DNA of 64,000 bases, from assembly GCF_024170285.1 (NCBI RefSeq), contig NZ_JALJXV010000004.1, positions 186,001 through 250,000 on the forward strand, in the 5' to 3' direction. Numbering within the stretch: position 1 is the first letter of the stretch; each line of letters begins with the position of its first letter. The stretch is from Natronocella acetinitrilica. Lineage in GTDB: Bacteria; Pseudomonadota; Gammaproteobacteria; Nitrococcales; Aquisalimonadaceae. Below, one piece after another: positions 54,669 to 62,621 of the stretch. The notes under the pieces were generated by a model. It was not told the origin of the DNA. It saw nothing but the letters and a program-made list of their open reading frames with translations, and did not search any database. A program made the position numbers and the translations under genes.

Positions 54669-55022
54669 CTAGCTATCGACCACCACCTCGAAGCCGCCAT
54701 AGATCAGCCGCTTGCCGTCGAATGGCATGGGGTTGACGTCCGGTTTGAGGCGGGGGTCTTCCATGATCTTCGGCATTGCCTGGTCCCGCACCGCGCGGGA
54801 TGGCCACACCAGCCAGGATAAGATCACTGTCTCGTCCGGCTTGCGCTTCACCGCCATGGGAAAGGAGGTCATCTCGCCATCCGGTACGTCGTCACCCCAG
54901 CACTCCACCATCTTCAGCGCGCCGTACTCCTTGAACACCGTGGCGGCGTCGCTGGCGTGCCTGATGTAGCGTTCCTTGGTCGCCGTGGGTACGGCGGCAA
55001 CAAATCCGTCAACGTAGGTCAT
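54669..55022 (-). CDS. DUF1428-family protein
   Basis: A 117-residue dimeric alpha-beta barrel (ABM-like) protein: MTYVDGFVAAVPTATKERY at the start, WGDDVPDGEMTSFPMAVKRKPDETVILSWLVWPS in the middle, and the C-terminal FDGKRLIYGGF typical of DUF1428. The function is not known. It starts 15 bases after the YciI gene and is the last member of the ECF42 sigma operon, a position this family often holds. Confidence 0.88.
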   Translation of the reverse strand: MTYVDGFVAAVPTATKERYIRHASDAATVFKEYGALKMVECWGDDVPDGEMTSFPMAVKRKPDETVILSWLVWPSRAVRDQAMPKIMEDPRLKPDVNPMPFDGKRLIYGGFEVVVDS

Positions 55023-55037
55023 GATCGCGCTCTCCGC

Positions 55038-55397
55038 TCAGTCCTTGGGTGGCAGTTCCCGGGTCGGCCTCACCTCGATGGTGCCGAAGCGGGCCGGCGG
55101 GATGCGCCGGGCGAGTTTCAGGGCTTCATCCAGGTTGGCCGCCTCCAGCAGGTAAAAGCCGGCAAGCTGCTCCTTGGTCTCGGCGAACGGTCCGTCGGAT
55201 ACGATCACCTCATCGTCGCGGACCCGCACGGTGGTGGCCGTCTCCGTGGGCTGCAGGGGCTGGCCCCCCAGGTAATGGCCCTCGGCGGAGAGTCGTTCGA
55301 CCCCGGCCACGCATTCCTGGTTGAGGTCGTGCCATTCCTGCTCGCTCATGGCGTTGATGATGCTTTCCTGGTAGTACACCAGTGCCACGTATTTCAT
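55038..55397 (-). CDS. YciI/DGPF-domain protein
   Basis: A 119-residue YCII-related protein carrying the DGPFAETKEQLAGFYLLEA signature near residue 68. This DGPF family is the conserved partner of ECF42 sigma factors. Its ATG overlaps the restored stop of the frameshifted gene upstream by three bases (55394-55397), and DUF1428 follows. Proteins of this kind are thought to be small enzymes or ligand-binding proteins; activity is not established. Confidence 0.87.
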   Translation of the reverse strand: MKYVALVYYQESIINAMSEQEWHDLNQECVAGVERLSAEGHYLGGQPLQPTETATTVRVRDDEVIVSDGPFAETKEQLAGFYLLEAANLDEALKLARRIPPARFGTIEVRPTRELPPKD

Positions 55398-56238
55398 GAC
55401 GCCGCTCCTCCCTGCTCGTCACAACCGCGGCCAAGGCCGTGGCTGATCATCCAGTTGACGCCGAAGCGGTCCGTGGCCATGCCGAAGCCCTCCGCCCAGA
55501 ACGTGCGCTCGAACGGCATGATCTGCATGCCGCCATCCAGCAGCCGCCGGAAACCGTTTCGGCCTGCGCCGCCTGCTCGTATTCCAGGTGGATCTGAACC
55601 CCCCGGGGTGGCTGGTAGCAGTCGCTGCGCATGTCAGCACCCATCAGCCGCCGGCCGCAGATGTTCACCGCGGCGTGGATGATGCGGTCGTGCCAGTCCT
55701 CGCACACGTCCGCTGCGGCGGGGGTCTCACCAAAGGTCACCATGGCCTCCAGATGGCCGCCGGTGAGGTCGGCATAGAAGGTCATGGCCTGGCGGCAGTT
55801 GCCGGCGAATGCCACGTGTACGTTCACCTCTGCGGGCAGGCGGTCATGGCGACGGTGGTGCTCAACCCCCGGTCCGGGATCGAAGTCCTCCATGGTGAAG
55901 TAGCGACGCAGTTCCAGCCTCACGTTGCCGCCGTCGTCCTCCGGCGGCCACTGCCTGGCCCAGTGGATGGCCTCTTCAAGGCTTTCTACGTCAAGCACGG
56001 TGTAACCCGCCAGCAGTGCCTTCGTCTCGGCGAAGGGGCCGTCGGTGACCACGGGCTCGCCGTCGTGGAACTCGACCCGGCAGCCCTCACTGGAAGGGCG
56101 TAGCCCGTCTCCAGTCACGAAAACGCCGGCGCGGACCATGCGCTCGTTGTAGTTCGCCATGGCCTGCAGCATGGCGTCGCTGGGCAGCACGCCGCGCTCC
56201 GTGTCCTCGTCGGCCTTGCGCATCATCATGTACTTCAT
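55394..56238 (-). pseudogene. YciI-VOC fusion gene with a single-base frameshift
   Basis: Starts at ATG 56238 (MKYMMMRKADEDTERG, GGGGGAGAA upstream). A YciI/DGPF domain spans about residues 1-125 (TDGPFAETKALLAGYTVLD), then a PhnB-like VOC domain from about 138 (VNVHVAFAGNCRQAMTFYADL). Near codon 229 the frame is lost: the sequence after AQAETV continues as Ser-Gly-Gly-Cys to a false end at 55447. One extra A in the AAA run at 55551-55553 (plus strand) restores FRRLLDGGMQIMPF, ERTFWAEGFGMATDRFGVNWMISHG and a stop overlapping the next start. It is either a sequencing error or a real frameshift; if real, the VOC domain lacks its last strands. Confidence 0.8.
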
Positions 56239-56300
56239 GCTTTTCTCCCCCGGATTGGTGTATGCACTGTGAGGTCGCACGAGACCCAGGGAAATCGACA

Positions 56301-57551
56301 TCAGGGCGCCGCTGCTTCACCACCAGCGTGGTCGAGTTCGGCGATTCGCCGCTGCAGAAAGCGTCGTTCCGGCCCTTGCGCCGCCAGTGCATGGGCGCGC
56401 TCATAGGCTTTTCGAGCCTCCGAGAAGTTGCCCGCCCGCCGGTGCAGATCCGCCCGGGCTGCGTGATAGAGGTGGTAGTTGACGATCTGCTTTTCGCCGG
56501 CGAGTTCGTCCAGCAGGCTCAGGCCCTGTTCCGGCCCGTCACGCATGGCCATGGCCACGGCGCGGTTGAGAGCAATCACCGGCGATGGCTGGCGGCGGTA
56601 GAGTGCATCGTAGAGAAGCGCGATGCGTCGCCAGTCGGTGTCGTCATAGGTGTTTGCCCGTGCATGTTCCGCGGCGATGCAGGCTTGCAGGGTGTAGGCG
56701 CCAGTGGGTGTTTCGGCCATGGCTTGCTGCAGCCATTCCATCCCGGCAAGGATGTGGGTCCGGTCCCAGCGACTGCGGTCCTGCTCGTCCAGGGTCACCA
56801 GGTCACCGCACTCATCCTCACGGGCTTCCCGCCGGGCATGGTGGAGCAGCATCAGGGCCAGCAGGCCGTGGACTTCGCCGTGCGGCAACGAGTATGCCAG
56901 TTCAGTGGCCATGCGGATCGCCTCGTCGGTGAGGCTGACGTCCACGACTGCGTCGCCGTCGCTGCGGGAGTAGCCTTCGTTGAACACCAGATAGATCACC
57001 CGCAGCACGCCGGGCAGGCGCTCCGGCAATTCGTCCGCCGATGGCACTTCATAGGGGATGCGGGCATCGCGGATCTTGCGCTTTGCCCGCACGATCTGCT
57101 GGGCCAGCGTGGCGGGCTTCTGCAGCAGCGCGCTGGCCACCTGCTCGGTGGTCAGCCCGCACATCTCCCGCAGCGTCAGCGCCAACCGTGCAGGCATGGC
57201 GAGCCCCGGGTGGCAGCAGGTAAACAGCAGGCGCAACCGGTCATCGGCGATTGTCTGGTCGTCGAATTCGTCGGCGGCGGTGTCATCCGGAATGAGCAGA
57301 TGGGCATACTGCCGTGCCGTCTGCCGGCGTCGGATCTGGTCGATGCCCCGGCGCTGGCCGGTGCGGATCAGCCAGGCGGCGGGGTTGTCCGGCACGCCGT
57401 CGACCGGCCATTGTTGGGCCGCCGCTGCGAATGCTTCCTGCAGGGCCTCTTCAGCCAGGGTGAAGTCATCGAGCAACCGGATCAGGGTTGCCAGCACACG
57501 TCGCGAGTCCCGGTGGTAGACCCGTTCTAGTTCCCTGTGGACGCTGGCCAT
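56301..57551 (-). CDS. ECF42-type RNA polymerase sigma factor with helical C-terminal extension
   Basis: A 416-residue sigma factor, far longer than standard ECFs. Region 2 is LIRLLDDFTLAEEALQEAFAAAAQQW with PAAWLIRTGQRRGIDQIRRR; region 4 is RLALTLREMCGLTTEQVASALLQKPATLAQQIVRAKRKIR. The last 200 residues form a TPR-like helical domain (SPVIALNRAVAMAMRDGPEQGL; AARADLHRRAGNFSEARKAYERA) typical of group ECF42, which works without an anti-sigma factor. The DGPF genes immediately downstream are the group's conserved partners and probably its targets. Confidence 0.9.
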   Translation of the reverse strand: MASVHRELERVYHRDSRRVLATLIRLLDDFTLAEEALQEAFAAAAQQWPVDGVPDNPAAWLIRTGQRRGIDQIRRRQTARQYAHLLIPDDTAADEFDDQTIADDRLRLLFTCCHPGLAMPARLALTLREMCGLTTEQVASALLQKPATLAQQIVRAKRKIRDARIPYEVPSADELPERLPGVLRVIYLVFNEGYSRSDGDAVVDVSLTDEAIRMATELAYSLPHGEVHGLLALMLLHHARREAREDECGDLVTLDEQDRSRWDRTHILAGMEWLQQAMAETPTGAYTLQACIAAEHARANTYDDTDWRRIALLYDALYRRQPSPVIALNRAVAMAMRDGPEQGLSLLDELAGEKQIVNYHLYHAARADLHRRAGNFSEARKAYERAHALAAQGPERRFLQRRIAELDHAGGEAAAP

Positions 57552-57639
57552 GGCGCAGACACCGAATCCTTCCTCAAATTTAAGCGCTTCCTTAAGTATC
57601 CATCACCGGGAATCTGCATGAAAGGGTGGGAAGCCGGGA

Positions 57640-57661
57640 CGTCCGGCTGATGCGCCGGACG
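57640..57661 (-). terminator. Hairpin downstream of dsrE-like gene
   Basis: An 8-bp stem CGTCCGGC / GCCGGACG with a 6-base loop, 41 bases beyond the minus-strand stop at 57702. No clear T run, so termination is tentative. Confidence 0.4.
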
Positions 57662-57701
57662 CCGTCATGTGCCTTTGGGGAAGCTCCTCTTCCCTAATGC
57701 T

Positions 57702-58151
57702 TCAGAAGGTGAACAGGCGCCAGTCCGGGCTGGCCATCAGTTCGGCAATCCGTGGCGGCTGCGCGACGCCCACACCATCGACAAGGGCGGATTGTTCGAG
57801 CCCCTGGCCCGGCAGGAAGATCGCGCAAACCTCCACCGTCACGCCAGCGTTAATCATGCCCTGGAGCATCTGCCGCGGCGAGCGGTCCGCCGGCTGGACC
57901 ACTGTGCCCCCCATCTCGGAGTCGGCCACGGCCATTTCCCCGGCGGCATCGCAGAGCAGAATCCTCGCCTCACCGCCGCCGCGCGTGTAATGCATGGTCA
58001 GGATCAGCGCCATGGCCTGGGTCTCGTTCGAGTCCGACGTGATGATGGTGAGCAGCTTGGGGCTGCTTCCCCCATGTTCACCGGCGGTCAGTGTCGATGA
58101 CGCGAGAACGGCGAGCGAAAGGCAGAGTGCGAGTTGTAACGTTCTGATCAC
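57702..58151 (-). CDS. Exported DsrE-family protein
   Basis: A 149-residue protein starting at GTG 58151 with AGGAG eight bases upstream. Signal peptide MIRTLQLALCLSLAVLASSTLTA, then a DsrE/F-like alpha-beta fold (LLTIITSDSNETQAMALILTMHY; RQMLQGMINAGVTVEVCAIFLPG). The Cys in VEVCAIF is in the place of the sulfur-carrying Cys of DsrE. A secreted form near sulfide:quinone reductase suggests periplasmic handling of sulfane sulfur. It runs in the same direction as the DUF5368 and SQR genes. Confidence 0.82.
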   Translation of the reverse strand: MIRTLQLALCLSLAVLASSTLTAGEHGGSSPKLLTIITSDSNETQAMALILTMHYTRGGGEARILLCDAAGEMAVADSEMGGTVVQPADRSPRQMLQGMINAGVTVEVCAIFLPGQGLEQSALVDGVGVAQPPRIAELMASPDWRLFTF

Positions 58152-58225
58152 AGGTGATTCTCCTCGAAAGTTGAACAGTGTCTCCGCAGGCTATCGGTCG
58201 GTCGCTATGTCCGTCTGTGACAATG

Positions 58226-58618
58226 TCACCGCGGAACGCTGCCCAAGGTCCGCGGCCGCCCGACGGGTGCCGTTACCGGGAGTCTGAACAGTAACTGCAG
58301 CGGAGGGTAAAGCAGGCAGGCCACGGCAACGCCCAGACCGACCCCTGCCGCGATCAGCGAGGCATAATCGAGTACACCGTTTAACTGGCCGAGGCCTGCG
58401 CCGGTCCAGGCAGGGAGCATGAGCGCGAGCAATGCCCCGGACGCTACACCAACACCGGCAGACAGTCGGGCAGCCGGCCGCAGGCGCAAGGCATGGCGTT
58501 GTGTGACCAGCACGCCAAGCAGAACGAGTTCCACGAGCAGCAGGGCCGCCAGCGGCAGCAGGAACGGCCGCAGGAACTCAAGCAGAACAGCGATAATACC
58601 CATCAATGAGAATGCCAT
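58226..58618 (-). CDS. DUF5368-family membrane protein
   Basis: A 130-residue protein with four hydrophobic helices (IAVLLEFLRPFLLPLAALLLVELVLLGVL; LSAGVGVASGALLALMLPAW; DYASLIAAGVGLGVAVACLLYPPLQLLF). GGAGAAC precedes the ATG. The family is found beside SQR genes in sulfur-oxidising bacteria. No enzymatic motif is visible; a membrane partner or quinone-handling role is conjecture. It lies between the SQR and DsrE genes. Confidence 0.75.
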   Translation of the reverse strand: MAFSLMGIIAVLLEFLRPFLLPLAALLLVELVLLGVLVTQRHALRLRPAARLSAGVGVASGALLALMLPAWTGAGLGQLNGVLDYASLIAAGVGLGVAVACLLYPPLQLLFRLPVTAPVGRPRTLGSVPR

Positions 58619-58636
58619 GTTCAGTTCTCCTCGCCG

Positions 58637-60001
58637 TCAGATGCGGCCGCGCAGCATGGCGTTATAGGCCGCGTGAAGCATGCGGTCCTTCATGAGCCAG
58701 GGCACCCAATGCTCCCGATACGGGCTGATGAAGCCGAATGACGGCACCATCTTCATCTCGTAGTCGAATTCCACCAGGATGCCGCGTCCCTGCTCGGTAA
58801 TGAGGGGGCATGAGGTGTACCCGTTGTAGCGGGCGGGTGGCTCGCTCCCTTGCAGCACCGCAAGCAGGTTGTCCACCACGACCGGCACCTGTGCCTTGAC
58901 GCTTGCCGCAGTCTTGCCGACGGGGGTCCCGACCACGTCACCGGCGCCGAACACGTTCGGGTAGCGTTGGTGTTGCAGGGTGTGGCGATCAACCTCAAGC
59001 CATCCGGTGAAGCTGCCGTCTCCCCAGGCAAGTTCGCTCTGCCGAATGCTTGCCGGGGCGCGCATGGGCGGTACGACGTGGATCAGATCGTACTCCAGCG
59101 TCCGCTGACCGTCCCCGGTGGTGAAGGTGGCCTGGCGGCGGCCCGGATCAATGGCGATGAGGCGGTGTTGCCAGTTGAGGCCGATGTCGCGCTCATGCGG
59201 GAAATGTTGCTTCAGAAATTCGTTGATATCCGGTTGAGAGAACAGATTTTGATCCGGAGCGAAGTACTCGAGTTGTGCCTGCCCGCGCTTGGCCGCCTTG
59301 CGCAGCCCGTGCTCGGTGAGCATGGTCACCTTCAGCGGTGCGCCTGCGCATTTCAGTGCACCCGGCGGCCGTGTGAACAGGCCGACACCGCCGGTCTCGA
59401 TGAAGCGGTTTATGGCCTGCCAGGTACGCACGGCATGATCAGGGTTGTCGTAAACGCAGGCGATACCGTTGCTGCCGATCAGGTGCGGGTCCATGCCATC
59501 GATGGCCGCGAAGTCCAGTTCGACCCCGGTTGCCACCAGCAGGTAGTCGTAATCCACGGTCGTGCCGCGCTGCAAATGCACGCGGTTCCTCTCCGGCTCG
59601 AACGCCACTACTGAATCGCGTATCCAGTCTACGTCTCCGGGCAGATAGCGCTCGGTACGATCGAACACCCTGGATGAATCCCAGGCCCCCGTCGCCACCA
59701 GTGTCAGGCCAGGTTGGTAGTAATGAGCCTCCCGGCTGTCGATGATGCTGATGCGTGCGCCATCCAGGCTGCGGGAGAGTCGTGAGGCCAGCGAAATGCC
59801 GGCCGCACCGGCGCCGACGATCACGATGCGCGCATTGGTTCGGACCGCATGCGCCGGCAACGGCGCAAGCAGGGTGCCTCCGCCAAGTCCTGCAGCCGCA
59901 AGGGCGCCTGCTGCCGCGGACGTGATGACAAACTGCCTGCGGCCTGTATCGATATCGTCGTCCCGGGCAGCGATCGCGCGCTTGGAGAAGATGTTTTTCA
60001 T
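58637..60001 (-). CDS. Tat-exported sulfide:quinone reductase-like flavoprotein
   Basis: A 454-residue flavoprotein. N-terminal Tat signal with RRQF motif (DTGRRQFVITSAAAGALAAAG) and a cleavage site near AHA. FAD site VIVGAGAAGISLASRL; second nucleotide region with EYDLIHVVPPM; third GAGDV near residue 362. Two Cys in family-conserved positions, KCAGAP and TSCPLI, correspond to the redox cysteines of SQR. SQR passes electrons from sulfide to quinone and forms polysulfide. The Tat signal puts it on the periplasmic side. Divergent from the DoxX gene across a 300-bp gap with a palindrome. Confidence 0.86.
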   Translation of the reverse strand: MKNIFSKRAIAARDDDIDTGRRQFVITSAAAGALAAAGLGGGTLLAPLPAHAVRTNARIVIVGAGAAGISLASRLSRSLDGARISIIDSREAHYYQPGLTLVATGAWDSSRVFDRTERYLPGDVDWIRDSVVAFEPERNRVHLQRGTTVDYDYLLVATGVELDFAAIDGMDPHLIGSNGIACVYDNPDHAVRTWQAINRFIETGGVGLFTRPPGALKCAGAPLKVTMLTEHGLRKAAKRGQAQLEYFAPDQNLFSQPDINEFLKQHFPHERDIGLNWQHRLIAIDPGRRQATFTTGDGQRTLEYDLIHVVPPMRAPASIRQSELAWGDGSFTGWLEVDRHTLQHQRYPNVFGAGDVVGTPVGKTAASVKAQVPVVVDNLLAVLQGSEPPARYNGYTSCPLITEQGRGILVEFDYEMKMVPSFGFISPYREHWVPWLMKDRMLHAAYNAMLRGRI

Positions 60002-60153
60002 CGTCGTGTCCTCACGTTATTGCCAGCGGGTCTTGTGCCCGCTTGGGAGCAGTGCTTTCCAGTTCCGGCCCGTGGCACACAGGCGTTGTCAGTGCCTTTG
60101 TCCGACTGGCGACACACCGATCTGAAGTCTTTCACAGTCGCTGGAAGCGGTTA

Positions 60154-60166
60154 GTGACTTAGTCAC
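60154..60166. promoter_or_regulatory. Palindromic operator candidate GTGACT-T-AGTCAC
   Basis: A perfect 6-bp inverted repeat around one base, placed about midway between the divergent SQR and DoxX units. It is within an A/T-rich part of the gap. It could be the site of a sulfide-responsive regulator acting in both directions; no regulator gene is adjacent. Confidence 0.45.
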
Positions 60167-60301
60167 AAACCATTGATCGTGAAATGAAAAATAGTGCGTC
60201 CGAATGAATTAAGTAATCTTCCTAATGGTCTGGCTACCAACCCGTGCGTAACGTCTCGTGGACTGCCCAGTCGCGGGCACTATCCAAGAGGGAGAGAGAC
60301 A

Positions 60302-60715
60302 ATGATGGATGCTGCTGGATTACGCTTTCGGGTCGGCGATTCGAGTCGCCTGATGACGGTTCTGACGGTCGCCCTGGCCATGATTTTTCTGCTGTCGGGG
60401 GGCGCCAAGTTGTTGTCCCTGGAGTTCGAGGTTCAGGCCTTCATGCGATGGGGCTACCCCTTATGGTTCATGTACCTCATCGGCGTGGCAGAGGTGGTCG
60501 GCGCGATCTCGCTGCTGCTGCGACCGCTATCCGGGCTGGCCGCACTTGCCCTGACCGGTCTGATGACTGGCGCGGTGCTCACCCACATCGTCCATCTGGA
60601 GGCTGGCATGGGGGCCTTGGCGGCGATCATCCTCCTGGCGGTGGTAACGGTGGCGTGGCACCGACGGCATGCCGTCTTTGGAGTTGTGCAACGCTCGGTT
60701 CGGGCCGAGACATGA
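60302..60715 (+). CDS. DoxX-family membrane protein
   Basis: A 137-residue protein starting at ATG 60302 with GGGAGAGAGA upstream. Four hydrophobic helices with DoxX-type motifs (LSGGAKLLSLEFEVQAFMRWGYPLWFMYLIGVAEVVGAISLLL). DoxX proteins are small quinol or thiosulfate-linked membrane subunits. It begins a two-gene unit with the YHS protein and is divergent from the sulfide reductase. Confidence 0.85.
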   Translation: MMDAAGLRFRVGDSSRLMTVLTVALAMIFLLSGGAKLLSLEFEVQAFMRWGYPLWFMYLIGVAEVVGAISLLLRPLSGLAALALTGLMTGAVLTHIVHLEAGMGALAAIILLAVVTVAWHRRHAVFGVVQRSVRAET

Positions 60716-60726
60716 GGGGAAAGGCC

Positions 60727-61188
60727 ATGAATACATCGAAAGCCTGGCAATCACCAATTCGAATCGTGCTTGCTACCCTGCTGTTGCTGGCTGCGCCCGC
60801 CCTGATGGCGCAGCAGCCGTCCGTTTTCAGCGAAGACGGGCTTGCCATCCGCGGCTATGATCCGGTGGCGTACTTCACGCTTGGCGAGGCGACACCGGGC
60901 AGTGACCAGTTTGAAGCACAGTGGAATGGGGCGACCTGGCGCTTTTCCAGTGCCGAGCATCGGGAGCGCTTTGTTGCCGACCCGGCGGCGTACGCACCAC
61001 AGTACGGCGGGTATTGCGCGTGGGCGGTCAGCCGGGGCTCCACCGCGAGTATCGACCCCCATGCGTGGACGATTCATGACGGCGCCCTGTACCTCAACTA
61101 CAACCGTTCAATCCATCAACGGTGGCAGCGGGATATCCTTGGCAACATCGCCCGCGGGGATGCCAACTGGCCGGGATTACTTGAATGA
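60727..61188 (+). CDS. Exported YHS-domain protein
   Basis: A 153-residue protein, start ATG 60727, 12 bases after DoxX. Signal peptide MNTSKAWQSPIRIVLATLLLLAAPALMA, then a YHS-type domain (AIRGYDPVAYFTLGEATPG; WRFSSAEHRERFVADPAAYAPQYGGYCAWAVSRG). The conserved Cys in GGYCAWA and the aromatic cluster are typical of YHS-containing proteins associated with metal or sulfur metabolism. Its role is not known. Confidence 0.88.
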   Translation: MNTSKAWQSPIRIVLATLLLLAAPALMAQQPSVFSEDGLAIRGYDPVAYFTLGEATPGSDQFEAQWNGATWRFSSAEHRERFVADPAAYAPQYGGYCAWAVSRGSTASIDPHAWTIHDGALYLNYNRSIHQRWQRDILGNIARGDANWPGLLE

Positions 61189-61192
61189 GGCA

Positions 61193-61222
61193 GGCCGCGC
61201 TGAACCATGATTCAGCGCGGCC
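61193..61222. terminator. Terminator-like hairpin between convergent genes
   Basis: A perfect 12-bp stem GGCCGCGCTGAA / TTCAGCGCGGCC with 6-base loop CCATGA immediately after the YHS stop. It is followed by GTTACGTT but no full T run. It lies between the YHS gene (plus) and a small minus-strand ORF. Confidence 0.6.
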
Positions 61223-61228
61223 GTTACG

Positions 61229-61468
61229 TTAGCCACTCATGGACACGGGGTCGCGACTGGTGGGAATCGCGTCGGGCATGCCGACGCCCATCACCGTGCT
61301 GGCTGCTTCGGCGACCGGGAGTGACAGATCCACGGCAATGCCGCCAGCGCAGCTATTCCATGCCTCGGCTGCGCCACCGTCGTTGCACATGGTGACCAGC
61401 AGCCCCTTGCGAAGCGCGAAGCCGAGACACTCCATCGCATCCTGAATATCGGCGCAATGCACAACCAC
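61229..61468 (-). CDS. Small ORF of unknown function, possibly a fragment
   Basis: A 79-residue reading frame starting at GTG 61468 (MVVHCADIQDAMECLGFALRKGLLVTM) with a weak ribosome site. Composition is protein-like (balanced, hydrophobic strands, Cys at several places) and ends beside the convergent terminator. I recognise no family. It may be the 3' fragment of a lost gene; coding status is uncertain. Confidence 0.35.
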   Translation of the reverse strand: MVVHCADIQDAMECLGFALRKGLLVTMCNDGGAAEAWNSCAGGIAVDLSLPVAEAASTVMGVGMPDAIPTSRDPVSMSG

Positions 61469-61624
61469 CGCAGGGCCTGAAGCTTAGTCTCTCCACGCGG
61501 AAACGGACGCCGAATGGCGTCTGCCAGGCGAAGGTGTGTGCGGGAGCGAACATACTGTCGCTAGTCCGCGACGCTATGGTCAACAGTTATCCCCCGGGCG
61601 GGGGACAAAAACAGGGAGCAGGCC

Positions 61625-62608
61625 ATGGCTAACATGCTCGTGACGGGAGCAAGCGGCTTCGCGGGTGGGGTGCTTGCGCGCCGCCTGGTTGCTGATGGGC
61701 ACAGGGTGACCGCGTTTCTGCGGTCGTCGGCGCAGGCGACAAGCCTGCAGGAGTTGGGTGTCCGGGTGTGCCCGGTTGACATCACGGACCCGAACGCCAT
61801 CAAGCAGCACATGGAGCCCTTCGATTGCGTGTTCCATGTTGCCGCCAGCTATCGGGTGGAGCATTCTGATCCCGAGGAGTTTCGTCGAGTCAATGTGCAG
61901 GGCACCAGCCATCTCGTGGACGCTGCCGGGACGGCTGGGGTGGGACGCTTCGTGCACTGCTCCACGGTGGGTGTCCACGGTCCGATTGAAGAGCCGCCCG
62001 CCGACGAGGAATATCGGGCAAAGCCAAATGATCACTATCAGGAAAGCAAATGGGAGGGTGAGCAGGTCGCCAGAGCAGCGTTTGCCAGCGGCCTGCCCGG
62101 TTGCGTGGTGCGCCCTGCCGCCATCTATGGGCCGGGTGACCGGCGCTTTCTGAAGCTGTTTCGTGCCATCAAGAGCGGTTTTTTCACCATGATCGGCTCC
62201 GGGGATACCCGGTATCACATGGTCTACGTAGACGATTTGGTGGATGGGTTCGTACTCGCGGGAAGCAACCCCGCGGCACTGGGCGAAGTATTCATCACGG
62301 CAGGACCGCGGGCCGCCTCCATTCGCGAAATCGTTGACCTCGTGGCTGACGTACTGCACGTCAGGCGTCCGCGATGGGCCATTCCGGTTGCACCGGTCAA
62401 GGCCGCTGCTCACCTGTGCGAAGTCATGTGCCGTCCGTTCGGGATATCTCCGCCGCTGTATCCCCGACGGGTGGAATTCTTCACGATGAATCGCAGCTTC
62501 ACAACGGCCAAGGCGGAGCGAATGCTCGGATACCAGCCGCGCTGGTCCCTGGAAGCGGGTATCGCTGCCACCGCGCGGGGCTACCGGGAGGCGGGCTGGA
62601 TAACCTAG
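61625..62608 (+). CDS. NAD-dependent epimerase/dehydratase (HpnA-like extended SDR)
   Basis: A 327-residue extended SDR. NAD motif VTGASGFAGGVLARRL, VDITDPNAI, FHVAASYRVEH, catalytic HCSTVGVHGP and Tyr-Lys pair HYQESKWEGE, then RPAAIYGPGDRRF. The closest general type is the hopanoid-associated sugar epimerase group, though the sugar is unknown. GGGAGCAGG precedes the ATG. It is followed after 13 bases by a UPF0104-type membrane protein, which suggests a shared lipid or glycolipid pathway. Confidence 0.86.
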   Translation: MANMLVTGASGFAGGVLARRLVADGHRVTAFLRSSAQATSLQELGVRVCPVDITDPNAIKQHMEPFDCVFHVAASYRVEHSDPEEFRRVNVQGTSHLVDAAGTAGVGRFVHCSTVGVHGPIEEPPADEEYRAKPNDHYQESKWEGEQVARAAFASGLPGCVVRPAAIYGPGDRRFLKLFRAIKSGFFTMIGSGDTRYHMVYVDDLVDGFVLAGSNPAALGEVFITAGPRAASIREIVDLVADVLHVRRPRWAIPVAPVKAAAHLCEVMCRPFGISPPLYPRRVEFFTMNRSFTTAKAERMLGYQPRWSLEAGIAATARGYREAGWIT

Positions 62609-62621
62609 CTGGTGGGCTGAC

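Noticed and set aside
55447-56301. Intact 284-residue YciI-VOC protein
   Set aside because: The last 50 residues are in the wrong frame; a one-base correction gives a clear VOC C terminus.
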